Assembly (NCBI GenBank): GCA_025966135.1
Contig: JAOPVP010000002.1
Coordinates: 1-35,559, forward strand
Direction: 5' to 3'
Source: Frankiales bacterium
Lineage (GTDB): Bacteria > Actinomycetota > Actinomycetes > Mycobacteriales > SCTD01
DNA: 35,559 nt
Shown: piece by piece, positions 1 to 7,775 of the stretch
Numbering within the stretch: position 1 is the first letter of the stretch
How the letters are laid out: every line of letters begins with the position of its first letter
The notes under the pieces: generated by a model
What the model was told of the DNA's origin: nothing
Databases searched by the model: none
What the model saw: only the letters and a program-made list of their open reading frames with translations
Made by a program: the position numbers and the translations under genes

Positions 1-1
1 C

Positions 2-73
2 CGAGGTCATCGACGGCATGACCTGGTCGGCCACATGCTCTCGTGCACCCACTCAGACAGGAGCACGCGATGA
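2..73 (+). CDS. possible 3' end of an upstream gene (partial)
   Basis: The frame starting at base 2 is open to a TGA at 71-73. That stop overlaps the ATG of the next gene in an ATGA arrangement, the coupling style used throughout this window. Only about 23 codons are visible and they match no family I recognise. It could equally be non-coding, with a real upstream gene ending at the frame-1 stop at 19-21. Confidence 0.25.
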   Translation, partial: RGHRRHDLVGHMLSCTHSDRSTR

Positions 74-432
74 CCGACATGACCGCCCTCGCCGAGCAGT
101 ACCTGGCCAGCTGGAACGACATCGACCCGACCTCGCGGCGTCGTGCCATCGACACCCTCTGGACCGAGGACGGCTCGTACGTCGACCCCCTCGCCTCCGT
201 GCAGGGACGCGAGCAGATCGACGCGACGATCGCGGCGGTGCAGGAGCAGTTCCCTGGCCTCGTCTTCCGACTCGCCGGCTCGGTGGACAGCCACCACGAC
301 GTCTGTCGCTTCACCTGGGAGCTCGGGCCGCAGGGCGCCGAGCCGATGGTCGTGGGGTTCGACGTCGCCGTCACGGACGGCAAGGGCCGGCTCCAGTCCG
401 TGACCGGCTTCCTCGACCGCGTGCCGTCCTAG
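70..432 (+). CDS. SnoaL-like / NTF2-fold protein
   Basis: A 120-residue protein with the NTF2-like pattern: an N-terminal helix (LAEQYLASWN), a conserved LWTEDGSYVDP segment near residues 32-42, then GREQI and alternating beta strands ending VTGFLDRV. This fold forms a small cone-shaped barrel used by ketosteroid isomerases, polyketide cyclases and many proteins of unknown role. Here the substrate cannot be told. The ATG at 70 is chosen because AGGAG lies about 7 nt upstream (59-63). The gene sits 60 bp before tldD on the same strand, but tldD has its own likely promoter, so the two need not be linked in function. Confidence 0.75.
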   Translation: MTDMTALAEQYLASWNDIDPTSRRRAIDTLWTEDGSYVDPLASVQGREQIDATIAAVQEQFPGLVFRLAGSVDSHHDVCRFTWELGPQGAEPMVVGFDVAVTDGKGRLQSVTGFLDRVPS

Positions 433-479
433 GAGCTGCGCAGCCACAAACGACCACACCTGCGCAATCGGGGCTCTCG

Positions 480-495
480 TAGGGTGGCGGATGTG
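480..495 (+). promoter_or_regulatory. -10 box of a likely leaderless tldD promoter
   Basis: TAGGGT at 480-485 fits the actinobacterial TANNNT -10 consensus. It is followed by 7 nt and then GTG at 493, so transcription would start at or next to the start codon. No clear TTGACA-like -35 is seen. This spacing favours GTG 493 over the in-frame GTG at 484, which lies inside the -10 box. Confidence 0.5.
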
Positions 496-2007
496 AGCCA
501 CCCCGTCGATCCCGCCTTCCTGGCCCTCCCGCTGCGCGACGCCGCCGACGCCGCCCTCCAGGCCGCCCGGGATGCCGGCGCGACCCATGCCGATCTGCGG
601 GTCGAGCGCTTGCGCGGCCAGGACCTCTCGATGCGCGACGGACGTCTGGAGAGCCTCGGGGACGACATCACCCTCGGCATCGCCGTACGCGTGGTGCACG
701 ACGGGACCTGGGGCTTCGCGAGCAGCCCGGACGTGACCATTGACGAGGCCGCCAGACTCGCCCGCGAGGCGGTCGCAGTCGCCAGGACGGCGCGGCCCCT
801 GAACACCCAGCCGGTCGAGCTCGCCGACGAACCCGTCTACGACGACGTGAGCTGGGTGTCCGACTACGACATCGACCCCTTCTCGGTCGACCCAGCCGAC
901 AAGGTCGCGCTCTTCGAGCAGTGGAGTCGGGGGTTGCTCGCCCACGACGAGGTGAACCACGTCGACGTGTCGCTGCAGCAGGCGATGGAGATCAAGTTCT
1001 TCGCCGACACGGCCGGGACCATGACCACGCAGCAGCGGGTGCGCCTGCTCCCCCAGGTCACCGGCACCCGGGTGGACCCTGGTGGCGGCTTCGAGACGAT
1101 GCGGACCGTCGCCGCACCGGTCGGCCGAGGCTGGGAGTACCTCACCGGTGGCTATGACTGGGACGACGAGCTCGCGCAGATGCCGGAACGCCTGGTGGAG
1201 AAGGCCAAGGCCTCGAGCGTCGAGCCGGGACGCTACGACCTGGTCATCGACCCCTCCAACCTGTGGTTGACGATCCACGAGTCGATCGGCCACGCGACCG
1301 AGCTGGACCGCGCTCTGGGGTACGAAGCGGCCTACGCCGGCACGTCCTTCGCGACGCTGGACCAGCTGGGCAAGCTGAAATACGGCACCGACCTCATGCA
1401 CGTCACCGGCGACCGGCACACCCCGCACGGGCTGTCGACCGTCGGCTATGACGACGAGGGCGTGGCGGCGCAGCAGTGGGACATCATCCGCGGCGGCCTG
1501 CTGGTGGGCTACCAGCTCGACCGCCGGATGGCGAAGCAGAACGCCGACGCACTCGGAGTCAGCAGGTCCAACGGCTGCGCCTACGCCGACGGGCCACACC
1601 GGGTCCCGGTGCAGCGCATGCCGAACGTGTCCCTGCAGCCCGCACCCCAGGGCCCGTCCACCGAGGAGCTCATCGCCGGGGTCGAGCGGGGCATCTACGT
1701 CGTCGGCGACAAGAGCTGGTCGATCGACATGCAGCGCTACAACTTCCAGTTCACCGGCCAGCGCTTCTACGAGATTCGTGCGGGTCGCCTGGTGGGCCAG
1801 CTGAGGGACGTGGCCTACCAAGCCACGACCACGGAGTTCTGGGGTTCCATGGAAGCCATCGGGGGTCCGCAGACCTACGTGCTCGGCGGCGCCTTCAACT
1901 GCGGCAAGGCCCAACCGAGCCAGACCGCGGCCGTGTCACACGGCTGCCCCGCCGCACTGTTCCGTGGCGTCAACATCCTCAACACCGTCCGGGAGGCCGG
2001 GCGATGA
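493..2007 (+). CDS. tldD: TldD family metalloprotease subunit
   Basis: About 504 residues, normal for TldD. TldD and TldE form a heteromeric cytoplasmic protease that degrades unfolded or small peptides and matures some ribosomal peptides; TldD carries the zinc site. The HExxxH signature is visible as HESIGH at about residues 262-267, followed by ELDRALGYEAAYAGTSF. Other family marks are the N-terminal THADLRVER strand with SMRDGRLE-type sequence and the C-terminal GGAFNCGKAQPSQ region with VSHGCP. The start is uncertain between GTG 484 and GTG 493; the -10 box spacing favours 493. The stop overlaps the tldE start (ATGA), so both subunits should be translated together. No peptide-antibiotic gene is seen nearby, so a housekeeping role is likely. 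Confidence 0.93.
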   Translation: MSHPVDPAFLALPLRDAADAALQAARDAGATHADLRVERLRGQDLSMRDGRLESLGDDITLGIAVRVVHDGTWGFASSPDVTIDEAARLAREAVAVARTARPLNTQPVELADEPVYDDVSWVSDYDIDPFSVDPADKVALFEQWSRGLLAHDEVNHVDVSLQQAMEIKFFADTAGTMTTQQRVRLLPQVTGTRVDPGGGFETMRTVAAPVGRGWEYLTGGYDWDDELAQMPERLVEKAKASSVEPGRYDLVIDPSNLWLTIHESIGHATELDRALGYEAAYAGTSFATLDQLGKLKYGTDLMHVTGDRHTPHGLSTVGYDDEGVAAQQWDIIRGGLLVGYQLDRRMAKQNADALGVSRSNGCAYADGPHRVPVQRMPNVSLQPAPQGPSTEELIAGVERGIYVVGDKSWSIDMQRYNFQFTGQRFYEIRAGRLVGQLRDVAYQATTTEFWGSMEAIGGPQTYVLGGAFNCGKAQPSQTAAVSHGCPAALFRGVNILNTVREAGR

Positions 2008-3356
2008 GTGAGATCGTCGAGAAGGCCCTGTCGTTGTCGAAGGCCGACGGGTGCGTCGTGATCCTCGAGGAGAGCAGCACGGTCGACCTGCGCTGGGCGA
2101 CGAACACCCTGACCACCAACGGCTCTCACCGCGAGCGGTCGCTGGTCGTCATCAGCGTCATCGGCGAGTCGGTCGGTGTCCGCAGCGCGTCCGTCCTGGA
2201 CGACCTCGAGGGCCTGGTGCGCGCGAGCGAGCAAGCCGCCCGGGAGGCCGGGCCGGCCGAGGACTTCGAACCGCTCGTGACCGGGGAGGCGGACCCATCG
2301 TTCGCGGACCTGGCCGAAGTGACCACCACGGCCGTGTTCTCCACGCTGGCAAGGGATCTCGGCACGTGCTTCGACGCCGGAAGGGCCGACGGGCTGCGGC
2401 ACTACGGCTACGCGTCGCACGACGTCACGACCACCTGGCTCGGGTCCTCGACCGGCCTTCGGCGGCGGCACGTGCAACCCCGAGGCTACGTCGAGATGAC
2501 CGCGAAGAACGACCAGCGGGGCGGCTCCTCGTGGGTGGGCAAGCACACCCGGGACTGGTCGGACATCGCCGTACCGTCGTTGGACTCCGAGCTGCGGCGG
2601 CGGCTGTCCTGGACGAAGCGGTTCGTCGAGGTGCCCGCCGGCCGGTACGAGACGCTGCTGCCGCCGAGCGCCGTCGCCGACCTGATGGTCTACGCCTACT
2701 GGACAGCCTCGGGACGCGACGCGGCCGAGGGCCGGACCGTCTACTCCAAGCCCGGCGGCGGGACGCGGGTCGGCGAGACCCTCGGGCCCGAAGGCTTCAC
2801 GATGCGCAGCGACCCGCGCCACCCCGCCCTCGGTGTCCGACCCTTCCTCGTGACGGGCGGTTCGTCGTCGACCCACAGCGTCTTCGACAGCGGCCTGGAG
2901 CTCACGGCGACGGACTGGGTCAGTGACGGGCGGTTGAACGCCCTCATCCAGACCCGGTCCTCTGCAGCGCACACCGGCTCACCGCTCACACCGTTCGTCG
3001 ACAACCTCATCGTCGACGGCGGCGGCACAGCCAGCACCGACGAGCTGGTGGCCACGACCGAGCGCGGGCTGCTGGTGACCTGCCTGTGGTACATCCGCGT
3101 CGTCGACCCGCAGACGCTCCTGCTCACCGGCCTTACCCGCGACGGGGTCTACCTGGTCGAGAGCGGTGAGGTGGTCGGCACGGTGACGAACTTCCGCTGG
3201 AACGAGAGCCCGGTCGACCTGTTGGGGCGGATCGCCGAGACCGGGCAGTCGGTCCGGACGCTGCCACGCGAGTGGAGCGACTACTTCACCTGGGCCCAGA
3301 TGCCGACCCTGCGCATCCCGGACTTCAACATGAGCAGCGTCAGCCAGGCGTCCTGA
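2004..3356 (+). CDS. pmbA: TldE/PmbA family protease partner subunit
   Basis: 450 residues, starting in the ATGA overlap with tldD. TldE (PmbA) resembles TldD but lacks the zinc-binding HExxxH, and none is seen here, so it is the non-catalytic partner that shapes the substrate channel. Recognisable segments are DLRWATNTLTTNG near residue 34, the central VPAGRYETLLPPSAVADL, TDWVSDGRLNALIQTR and the C-terminal NFRWNESPVDLLGRI. The gene ends in a 17-bp tail-to-tail overlap with the minus-strand membrane protein at 3340-3774, leaving no room for a separate terminator. Assignment is secure from sequence and gene order; physiological substrates are unknown. Confidence 0.92.
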   Translation: MSEIVEKALSLSKADGCVVILEESSTVDLRWATNTLTTNGSHRERSLVVISVIGESVGVRSASVLDDLEGLVRASEQAAREAGPAEDFEPLVTGEADPSFADLAEVTTTAVFSTLARDLGTCFDAGRADGLRHYGYASHDVTTTWLGSSTGLRRRHVQPRGYVEMTAKNDQRGGSSWVGKHTRDWSDIAVPSLDSELRRRLSWTKRFVEVPAGRYETLLPPSAVADLMVYAYWTASGRDAAEGRTVYSKPGGGTRVGETLGPEGFTMRSDPRHPALGVRPFLVTGGSSSTHSVFDSGLELTATDWVSDGRLNALIQTRSSAAHTGSPLTPFVDNLIVDGGGTASTDELVATTERGLLVTCLWYIRVVDPQTLLLTGLTRDGVYLVESGEVVGTVTNFRWNESPVDLLGRIAETGQSVRTLPREWSDYFTWAQMPTLRIPDFNMSSVSQAS

Positions 3357-3774
3357 GCAGCGCCTCGCGTCGGGTCCAGGCCCAGCGCAGGAACCACACC
3401 GACAGGACGAGGGTCAGCAGGTTGATGCCGAGCTCGATGAGGCCACCGACGCCGCTGACGTAGGTGCCGTGCTGGAGGTCGTAGAGGGCATCCATGCAGA
3501 ACAGGTAGACCCCTGCTCCCCCGCCGGCCAGCAACCACAGCAGCCCCGTCGGTCGACCGGCGCGAACTGCGCGTACCGCGAGCAGGACGCACACCCCGAG
3601 CCAGGCGTCGGCGACCGGGAAGGCGTTCTCGAAGTCGACGTACGCGCCGCTGTCGTCGCTGGCGACGGCCCCCCGGGCGGTGAACCACAGCGTCCAGTAG
3701 GCGATCAGGACCACGATCGCGACCGCACCGGCAAGGGTGAGACGACGGAGCTCGGCGGGCGTGATCGGCATCAT
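3340..3774 (-). CDS. small integral membrane protein, unknown function
   Basis: 144 residues with a family I do not recognise. Four hydrophobic stretches suitable for membrane helices are visible: AGAVAIVVLIAYWTLWF (about 15-31), AWLGVCVLLAVRAV, GLLWLLAGGGAGVYLFCM, and LGINLLTLVLSVWFLRW near the end, with a basic C-terminal tail. An acidic loop (ASDDSGAYVDFENAFP) lies between the first two and should face the opposite side from the tail. ATG 3774 is followed directly by a second ATG, so the start could be 3771. A TAGCCT -10 box 8 nt upstream suggests leaderless expression. The 3' end overlaps pmbA by 17 bp. Confidence 0.7.
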   Translation of the reverse strand: MMPITPAELRRLTLAGAVAIVVLIAYWTLWFTARGAVASDDSGAYVDFENAFPVADAWLGVCVLLAVRAVRAGRPTGLLWLLAGGGAGVYLFCMDALYDLQHGTYVSGVGGLIELGINLLTLVLSVWFLRWAWTRREALLRTPG

Positions 3775-3782
3775 GGCGCCCG

Positions 3783-3788
3783 AGGCTA
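3783..3788 (-). promoter_or_regulatory. -10 box for the membrane protein gene
   Basis: On the minus strand TAGCCT lies 8 nt before the ATG at 3774, matching TANNNT. No Shine-Dalgarno sequence is present, consistent with a leaderless or near-leaderless message. Confidence 0.4.
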
Positions 3789-3881
3789 GCGAGGGGCCGA
3801 AAAAAGATGTAGTCGGGGAATGCCCCACAACTGCCGCAGACGTCGTACGCTGAGCGAGGTTGTTGTTCTTTCGTCGTTCTC

Positions 3882-3913
3882 GAACGCCTGCGGACACTCG
3901 GTCGCAGGCGTTC
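3882..3913 (+). promoter_or_regulatory. hairpin with T-rich tail in the cold-shock gene leader
   Basis: An exact 11-bp inverted repeat (GAACGCCTGCG at 3882-3892, CGCAGGCGTTC at 3903-3913) encloses a 10-nt loop and is followed by TCCTTTTCT. It lies 77 nt upstream of the cspA start, inside the probable 5' untranslated region. It looks like an intrinsic terminator or attenuator. Cold-shock proteins are known RNA-hairpin melters and antiterminators, so autoregulation is possible but unproven. A TACGCT -10-like box at 3846-3851 precedes it. Confidence 0.55.
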
Positions 3914-3990
3914 TCCTTTTCTGGGAGACGGTAGGCCAGCAACCCGGAGGCAGCATTTGCGACCTCCGAAACCACAGCAAAGGGATAGTC

Positions 3991-4194
3991 ATGGCCGAAG
4001 GCACAGTCAAGTGGTTCAACGCGGAGAAGGGCTTTGGGTTCATCGCCCAGGACGGCGGCGGCGCCGACGTCTTCTGCCACTTCAGCGCGATCGCGGCCGA
4101 GGGATACAAGTCCCTCGATGAGAACCAGCGCGTCTCCTTCGACGTGACGCAGGGCCAGAAGGGCCCGCAGGCGGAGAACGTCCGCCCGCTGTAG
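3991..4194 (+). CDS. cspA: cold-shock domain protein (CspA family)
   Basis: 67 residues, a single cold-shock domain. It binds single-stranded RNA and DNA and keeps transcripts unfolded at low temperature or during growth. The [11 protein letters not shown] segment contains RNP-1 (KGFGFI, residues 13-18) and RNP-2 is VFCHFSAI (27-34), where Cys29 replaces the more usual Val/Ile. The C-terminal [10 protein letters not shown] is typical. AAAGGG 8 nt before ATG 3991 serves as ribosome site. An upstream hairpin (3882-3913) and a downstream 15-bp terminator (4213-4245) make this a single-gene transcript. An upstream in-frame extension exists but lacks the family sequence. Confidence 0.95.
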   Translation: MAEGTVKWFNAEKGFGFIAQDGGGADVFCHFSAIAAEGYKSLDENQRVSFDVTQGQKGPQAENVRPL

Positions 4195-4212
4195 TTCCCA
4201 TCTAGCTGTAGG

Positions 4213-4245
4213 CGAAGGGCCCTGACCTCTGGTCGGGGCCCTTCG
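4213..4245 (+). terminator. strong hairpin terminator after cspA
   Basis: A 15-bp stem (left arm 4213-4227, right arm 4231-4245, one G-U pair) closes on a TCT loop 18 nt past the cspA stop and is followed by TCGTT. The outer ten pairs, CGAAGGGCCC/GGGCCCTTCG, are perfect. The T tract is short, as is common in actinobacteria. Confidence 0.85.
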
Positions 4246-4277
4246 TCGTTCTGCGAGGCTGGGGGTTCTGGAAGGCG

Positions 4278-4676
4278 GTGGAGGTGCCGGACGCTGTGAA
4301 CGTACTGGGTGGACCGCTCGACCCCTGCGGGACAGACCCCGTGACGGGCTTCTTCCGCGACGGCTCCTGCACCACCGGGCCACAGGACATGGGCAGCCAC
4401 ACGGTCTGCGCCGTCATGACCCAGGAGTTCCTCGACCATCAGCTTCGGATCGGGAACGACCTGTCGACCGCGCGGCCGGAGTACCACTTCCCCGGCCTGC
4501 GCCCCGGCGACCGCTGGTGCGTGGTCGCGGCCCGGTGGTTGCAGGCGCACGAAGACGGCGTCGGCGCCCCGGTCGTCCTGGCCGCCACACACACCCGCGC
4601 CCTTGACGTCATCTCCCTGGAGGTGCTCCGGCAGCACGCTGTCGACGTGCCCGCCGACCCGAGCGGGTTGCTCTGA
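4278..4676 (+). CDS. DUF2237 family protein
   Basis: 132 residues matching the widespread DUF2237 family of unknown biochemical function. Characteristic sequence runs from NVLGGPLDPCGTDPVTGFF (residues 8-26) through DGSCTTGPQDMGSHTVCAVMT to GNDLSTARPEYHFPGLRPGD, RWCVVAARW and a C-terminal LEVLRQHAVD. Conserved cysteines at about 17, 31 and 44 may bind metal or be structural. The start is GTG 4278, or GTG 4284, with GAAGGCG just upstream. The next gene begins 2 nt after the stop, so the DUF167 protein is probably co-transcribed. Confidence 0.85.
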   Translation: MEVPDAVNVLGGPLDPCGTDPVTGFFRDGSCTTGPQDMGSHTVCAVMTQEFLDHQLRIGNDLSTARPEYHFPGLRPGDRWCVVAARWLQAHEDGVGAPVVLAATHTRALDVISLEVLRQHAVDVPADPSGLL

Positions 4677-4678
4677 GA

Positions 4679-4930
4679 GTGACCGTCCGGGTGCGGCCCG
4701 GAGCGAGCCGCACCCTCGTGGGCGGCAACTACGAAGGCGCGCTGGTCGTCCGCGTGGGGGCCAGGGCGGTCGAGGGCCAGGCGACCGAGGCGGTCCTGGC
4801 CGCGGTGGCGGGAGCCTTCGCCGTGAAGCGCCGCGATGTGGTGCTCATCAGCGGGGCGACCAGCCGGACCAAGGTCGTCGAGGTACAGGGCGGTTCCCAG
4901 GACACGCTGGACGCGCTGCTCGCGAAGTAA
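4679..4930 (+). CDS. DUF167 (YggU) family protein
   Basis: 83 residues, the usual size for the DUF167/YggU family, a small alpha/beta protein of unknown function. The opening VRVRPGASRT strand and the late SGATSRTKVVEV segment (the family's basic SG..SR.K patch) are both present. GTG 4679 lies 2 nt after the DUF2237 stop, implying translational coupling. I cannot suggest a partner beyond this neighbour. Confidence 0.85.
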   Translation: MTVRVRPGASRTLVGGNYEGALVVRVGARAVEGQATEAVLAAVAGAFAVKRRDVVLISGATSRTKVVEVQGGSQDTLDALLAK

Positions 4931-4966
4931 CCGGACAGCAGGCGGTCTCCGTGCTGGACTGCCCGA

Positions 4967-5770
4967 ATGCCCTTCGTACTGATCGACAAGCCGCGTCCCC
5001 ACGTCTGCCTGGTCACCCTCAACCGGCCCGAGCGGATGAACGCCATGGCGTTCGACGTCATGGTCCCGCTGCGGGAGGCGCTGGAGCAGGTGAGCCTCGA
5101 CAACGACGTCCGCGTCGTTGTCCTCACCGGAGCCGGGGCGGGGTTCTGCGCCGGTGCCGACCTGGTGAGTGCGGGGCGGGTGCCCAACATCGACGGCCTG
5201 ACCCTGCCGGGCATCGCCCGCCGCTCGATGGAGCTGCTCGACGACGTCATCCGGGCCGTGCACGCGATGCACCAGCCGGTCATCGCGGCGGTCAACGGTG
5301 CAGCCATCGGCGGGGGCTTCTGCCTCGCGACCGCAGCGGACATGCGGATCGCCTCGCAGGAGGCCTACTTCCGGGCCGCGGGCATCAACAACGGGCTCAC
5401 CGCCGCTGAACTCGGCCTCAGCTACCTGCTCCCCCGCGCCATCGGCTCCTCGCGCGCCTTTGAGATCATGCTGTCCGGTCGCGACGTCCGCGCCGAGGAA
5501 GCCGAGCGCATCGGCCTGGTCTCCCGGACGGTGCCGGCAGCGGACCTGCTCGAGGCCAGCTACGAGCTGGCAGCGCGGATCGTCGGTTTCAGCCAGGTCG
5601 GCGTCGAGCTCACCAAGCGGATGCTGTGGTCGGGCCTGGAGGCGAACTCCTTGCACAACCACATGGAGCAGGAGGGGCTGGCCCAGCTGTACGTCCGGCT
5701 CACCACGCAGAACTTCGAAGAGGCCATCAGGGCCCGCGGCGAAAAGCGCCCGCCGGTCTTCCGCGACTGA
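4967..5770 (+). CDS. enoyl-CoA hydratase/isomerase family protein
   Basis: 267 residues, normal for a crotonase-fold enzyme acting on acyl-CoA thioesters. The two oxyanion-hole segments are clear: GAGAGFCAGADL (about 55-66) and NGAAIGGGFCLATAADMRIAS (about 110-130, interrupted reading here only for description). Of the two catalytic glutamates of true hydratases, only one has an obvious counterpart (AAELG near 149); the first position falls in FRAAGINNG and lacks Glu, so it may be an isomerase, hydrolase or other crotonase. The C-terminal RVGFSQVGVELTKRMLW-type helix region is present. Start ATG 4967 has only a weak ribosome site. The stop lies 2 nt from the convergent cbiX stop. Confidence 0.85.
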   Translation: MPFVLIDKPRPHVCLVTLNRPERMNAMAFDVMVPLREALEQVSLDNDVRVVVLTGAGAGFCAGADLVSAGRVPNIDGLTLPGIARRSMELLDDVIRAVHAMHQPVIAAVNGAAIGGGFCLATAADMRIASQEAYFRAAGINNGLTAAELGLSYLLPRAIGSSRAFEIMLSGRDVRAEEAERIGLVSRTVPAADLLEASYELAARIVGFSQVGVELTKRMLWSGLEANSLHNHMEQEGLAQLYVRLTTQNFEEAIRARGEKRPPVFRD

Positions 5771-5772
5771 CC

Positions 5773-6609
5773 TCAGCCGCCCAGGAGTCGGTCGTCCGGG
5801 TGGCTGTGCGGGACCTGCGGCGCACCTACCGCTGCCTCGAGGCCGCGGTAGGCCACCCGGTACATGCAGGCGTCGCAGTTCATCCGGATGTCGCCGGCGC
5901 GGGCCTCGTCGAAGCGCCCCAGCACCAGCGTCGCCAGTCCCTCCGAGACGCCCAGCGGCTCGGAGACGACCACCTCGACGCCGGCCACGTCAGCGGCCTG
6001 CCGCACCACCTGCCGGGGCAGGTACCCCGGCCCGAGGAAGTACCGCGACAACGCCACCCGCACGAACCCCTGAGCCCGCAGGCGGTCGAGGGCCAGCGCC
6101 ACCGAGGGCCCTGTCGTCGAGACGAACGCGATGTCCACCGAGGGGAACCCCCGTCCCTCCCAGAGCAGTCGGGCCGTCGCGGCCACGCCGGCGTTGGCGT
6201 CCGGGTCCAGCGACCCACCCGCCACGAGCACCACCGGCAGGTCGACGACACCGACCTCGGCGAGCCGACGGGCGAGCACGTCGACGACAACCGGATGCGG
6301 GCCGAGGGGGCGGCCGTACCGCAGCACCACACCGGGATGCGCGAAGCGGGCGGCCTGCACCGAGGCGGCGACGTCGGTCTTGGAGTGCGATGCCGCCCCG
6401 AGCAGCAGCGGTACGACGGTGATGTCCCGCTCACCCTCCTCGACGAGCAGTCGGATGGCCTCCCGGATCGAGGGCGAGGCGTTGTCGACGTACGCGGCCT
6501 CGGCGCGCAGACCCGGTCGCTGGGCAGCCGCCATCACCAACAGGTCGCGCACGACCTGCTGGGAACCGTCGTCCTTGGAGCCATGGGCGACTCCGAGCAG
6601 CACGCTCAT
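5773..6609 (-). CDS. sirohydrochlorin chelatase, CbiX/SirB family
   Basis: 278 residues. The enzyme inserts ferrous iron into sirohydrochlorin, the last step to siroheme, the cofactor of the sulfite reductase encoded at 13128. The protein has the two-domain layout of the long CbiX type: LLGVAHGSKDD (active-site His9) with VPLLLGAASHSKTD (His near 76) in the first half, and LVAGGSLDPDANAG plus a second beta-alpha domain in the second. A C-terminal MNCDACMYRVAY segment is typical of actinobacterial members. ATG 6609 overlaps the cysG stop (ATGA). A cobaltochelatase role is possible in principle, but the operon argues for siroheme. Confidence 0.88.
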   Translation of the reverse strand: MSVLLGVAHGSKDDGSQQVVRDLLVMAAAQRPGLRAEAAYVDNASPSIREAIRLLVEEGERDITVVPLLLGAASHSKTDVAASVQAARFAHPGVVLRYGRPLGPHPVVVDVLARRLAEVGVVDLPVVLVAGGSLDPDANAGVAATARLLWEGRGFPSVDIAFVSTTGPSVALALDRLRAQGFVRVALSRYFLGPGYLPRQVVRQAADVAGVEVVVSEPLGVSEGLATLVLGRFDEARAGDIRMNCDACMYRVAYRGLEAAVGAPQVPHSHPDDRLLGG

Positions 6610-7772
6610 GGCACCAGTCTCGCGGACACGACCTCGCCGATGACCACGACCGCCGGCGCAGACAGCCCGGCCGCGTCCTGAGCCACTGCCCCGAGGGTGG
6701 AGACAATGACTTCCTGGGTCGGCAGCGTGCCCTCGCGGACCACCGCAACGGGGGTCGAGGCCGACCGCCCACCGGCCATCAAGGCCTCGGCGCAGGCCCC
6801 TAGTCGCTCCGTTGCCATGAGCAGGACCAACGTGCCACCGAGCCGTGCGAGCGCGTCCCAGTCGACGGTGGAGCCGGCAGCGCCCGGGGCCAGGTGCGCC
6901 GACACGACCGACACCGACTGGGTGATCCCCTTCGCCGTCACCGGGATCCCCGCCCAGGCAGGTGCCGCGAAAGCACTCGTGACGCCAGGCACGACCTCGA
7001 CAGCGATGCCAGCGTCGACGCAGGCCGCGACCTCCTCGATCCCACGGGCGAACAGGTGCACGTCACCGCCTTTGAGCCGCACCACGCGCCGGCCCTCCCG
7101 TGCCCGCGACACCATGAGCTCCGCGATCGCCCCCTGCGGCCACGAAGGGCCGTGCGACTGCTTGCCCGTCTCGACCACCTCGACGCCGGCACCGACGGCC
7201 ACCGACGGCGCCAGCCGGTCACGGATCACGACGTCGGCCTCGGCGAGCAGCTGCCGACCGCGCACCGTCAGCAGCCCTGGGTCACCCGGCCCTCCCCCGA
7301 CCAGCGCGACCGACCCCATCCCCGGTCTGGTACGGCGAAGCGGGAGGGTCCCGGTCTCGAGGGCGAGCGCAACGGCGTCACGCAGACCGATGGCCCGACC
7401 GGGGTCGCGGCCCGCCGTCACCGACACCACCACGTCGTCCAGCCGCGCCACGGCCGGGACCCAGGCGTCGGACTGGGTCGCGTCGTCAGCCCGCACGCAC
7501 CAGATCTGCCGCGCCCCGCAGGCGGCCGCCACCGCCTCGTCCACGGCACCGGTGCAGCTGAGGACGAGCCAGCAGCCCTCCACGTCGGCCTCCTCGAAGG
7601 CACGCCGCATGACCGGCAGCTCGAAGTCGGGTGGGGCCTCCAGCGCCACGACCGAGACGGACGCACCCGAGGCGGCCACCCCGCGGGCTCGTCGAACGCC
7701 GACAGGACCGGCGCCGACGACGAGCACCCGCTTGCCGCGGAGGTCCAGGTGCAGCGGGTAGGGCTGGGTCAC
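6606..7772 (-). CDS. cysG: siroheme synthase: precorrin-2 dehydrogenase + uroporphyrinogen-III C-methyltransferase
   Basis: 388 residues with two domains. Residues 1 to about 145 are the precorrin-2 dehydrogenase with an NAD site (LVVGAGPVGVRRA, 18-30). From about 150 comes the SAM-dependent SUMT domain: VALVGGGPGDPGLLTVRG, then VIRDRLA, RLKGGDVHLFARG, VPGVTSAFA and a C-terminal ATERL/VVREGT region. It converts uroporphyrinogen III to sirohydrochlorin; iron insertion would be by the adjacent CbiX. E. coli CysG does all three steps in one chain, so this division of labour is informative. GTG 7772 starts 3 nt after the ssuC stop, so translation depends on sequence inside ssuC. The N-terminal domain is compact and its chelatase activity is doubtful. 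Confidence 0.92.
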   Translation of the reverse strand: MTQPYPLHLDLRGKRVLVVGAGPVGVRRARGVAASGASVSVVALEAPPDFELPVMRRAFEEADVEGCWLVLSCTGAVDEAVAAACGARQIWCVRADDATQSDAWVPAVARLDDVVVSVTAGRDPGRAIGLRDAVALALETGTLPLRRTRPGMGSVALVGGGPGDPGLLTVRGRQLLAEADVVIRDRLAPSVAVGAGVEVVETGKQSHGPSWPQGAIAELMVSRAREGRRVVRLKGGDVHLFARGIEEVAACVDAGIAVEVVPGVTSAFAAPAWAGIPVTAKGITQSVSVVSAHLAPGAAGSTVDWDALARLGGTLVLLMATERLGACAEALMAGGRSASTPVAVVREGTLPTQEVIVSTLGAVAQDAAGLSAPAVVVIGEVVSARLVP

Positions 7773-7775
7773 GTC

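Noticed and set aside
7..1914. Long open frame on the minus strand opposite tldD
   Set aside because: It is a shadow of tldD produced by high GC content; its protein has no family character and tldD is a clear match on the plus strand.
1476..2003. Long in-frame extension upstream of pmbA
   Set aside because: The extension overlaps most of the end of tldD and lacks similarity; the ATGA overlap at 2004 marks the real start.
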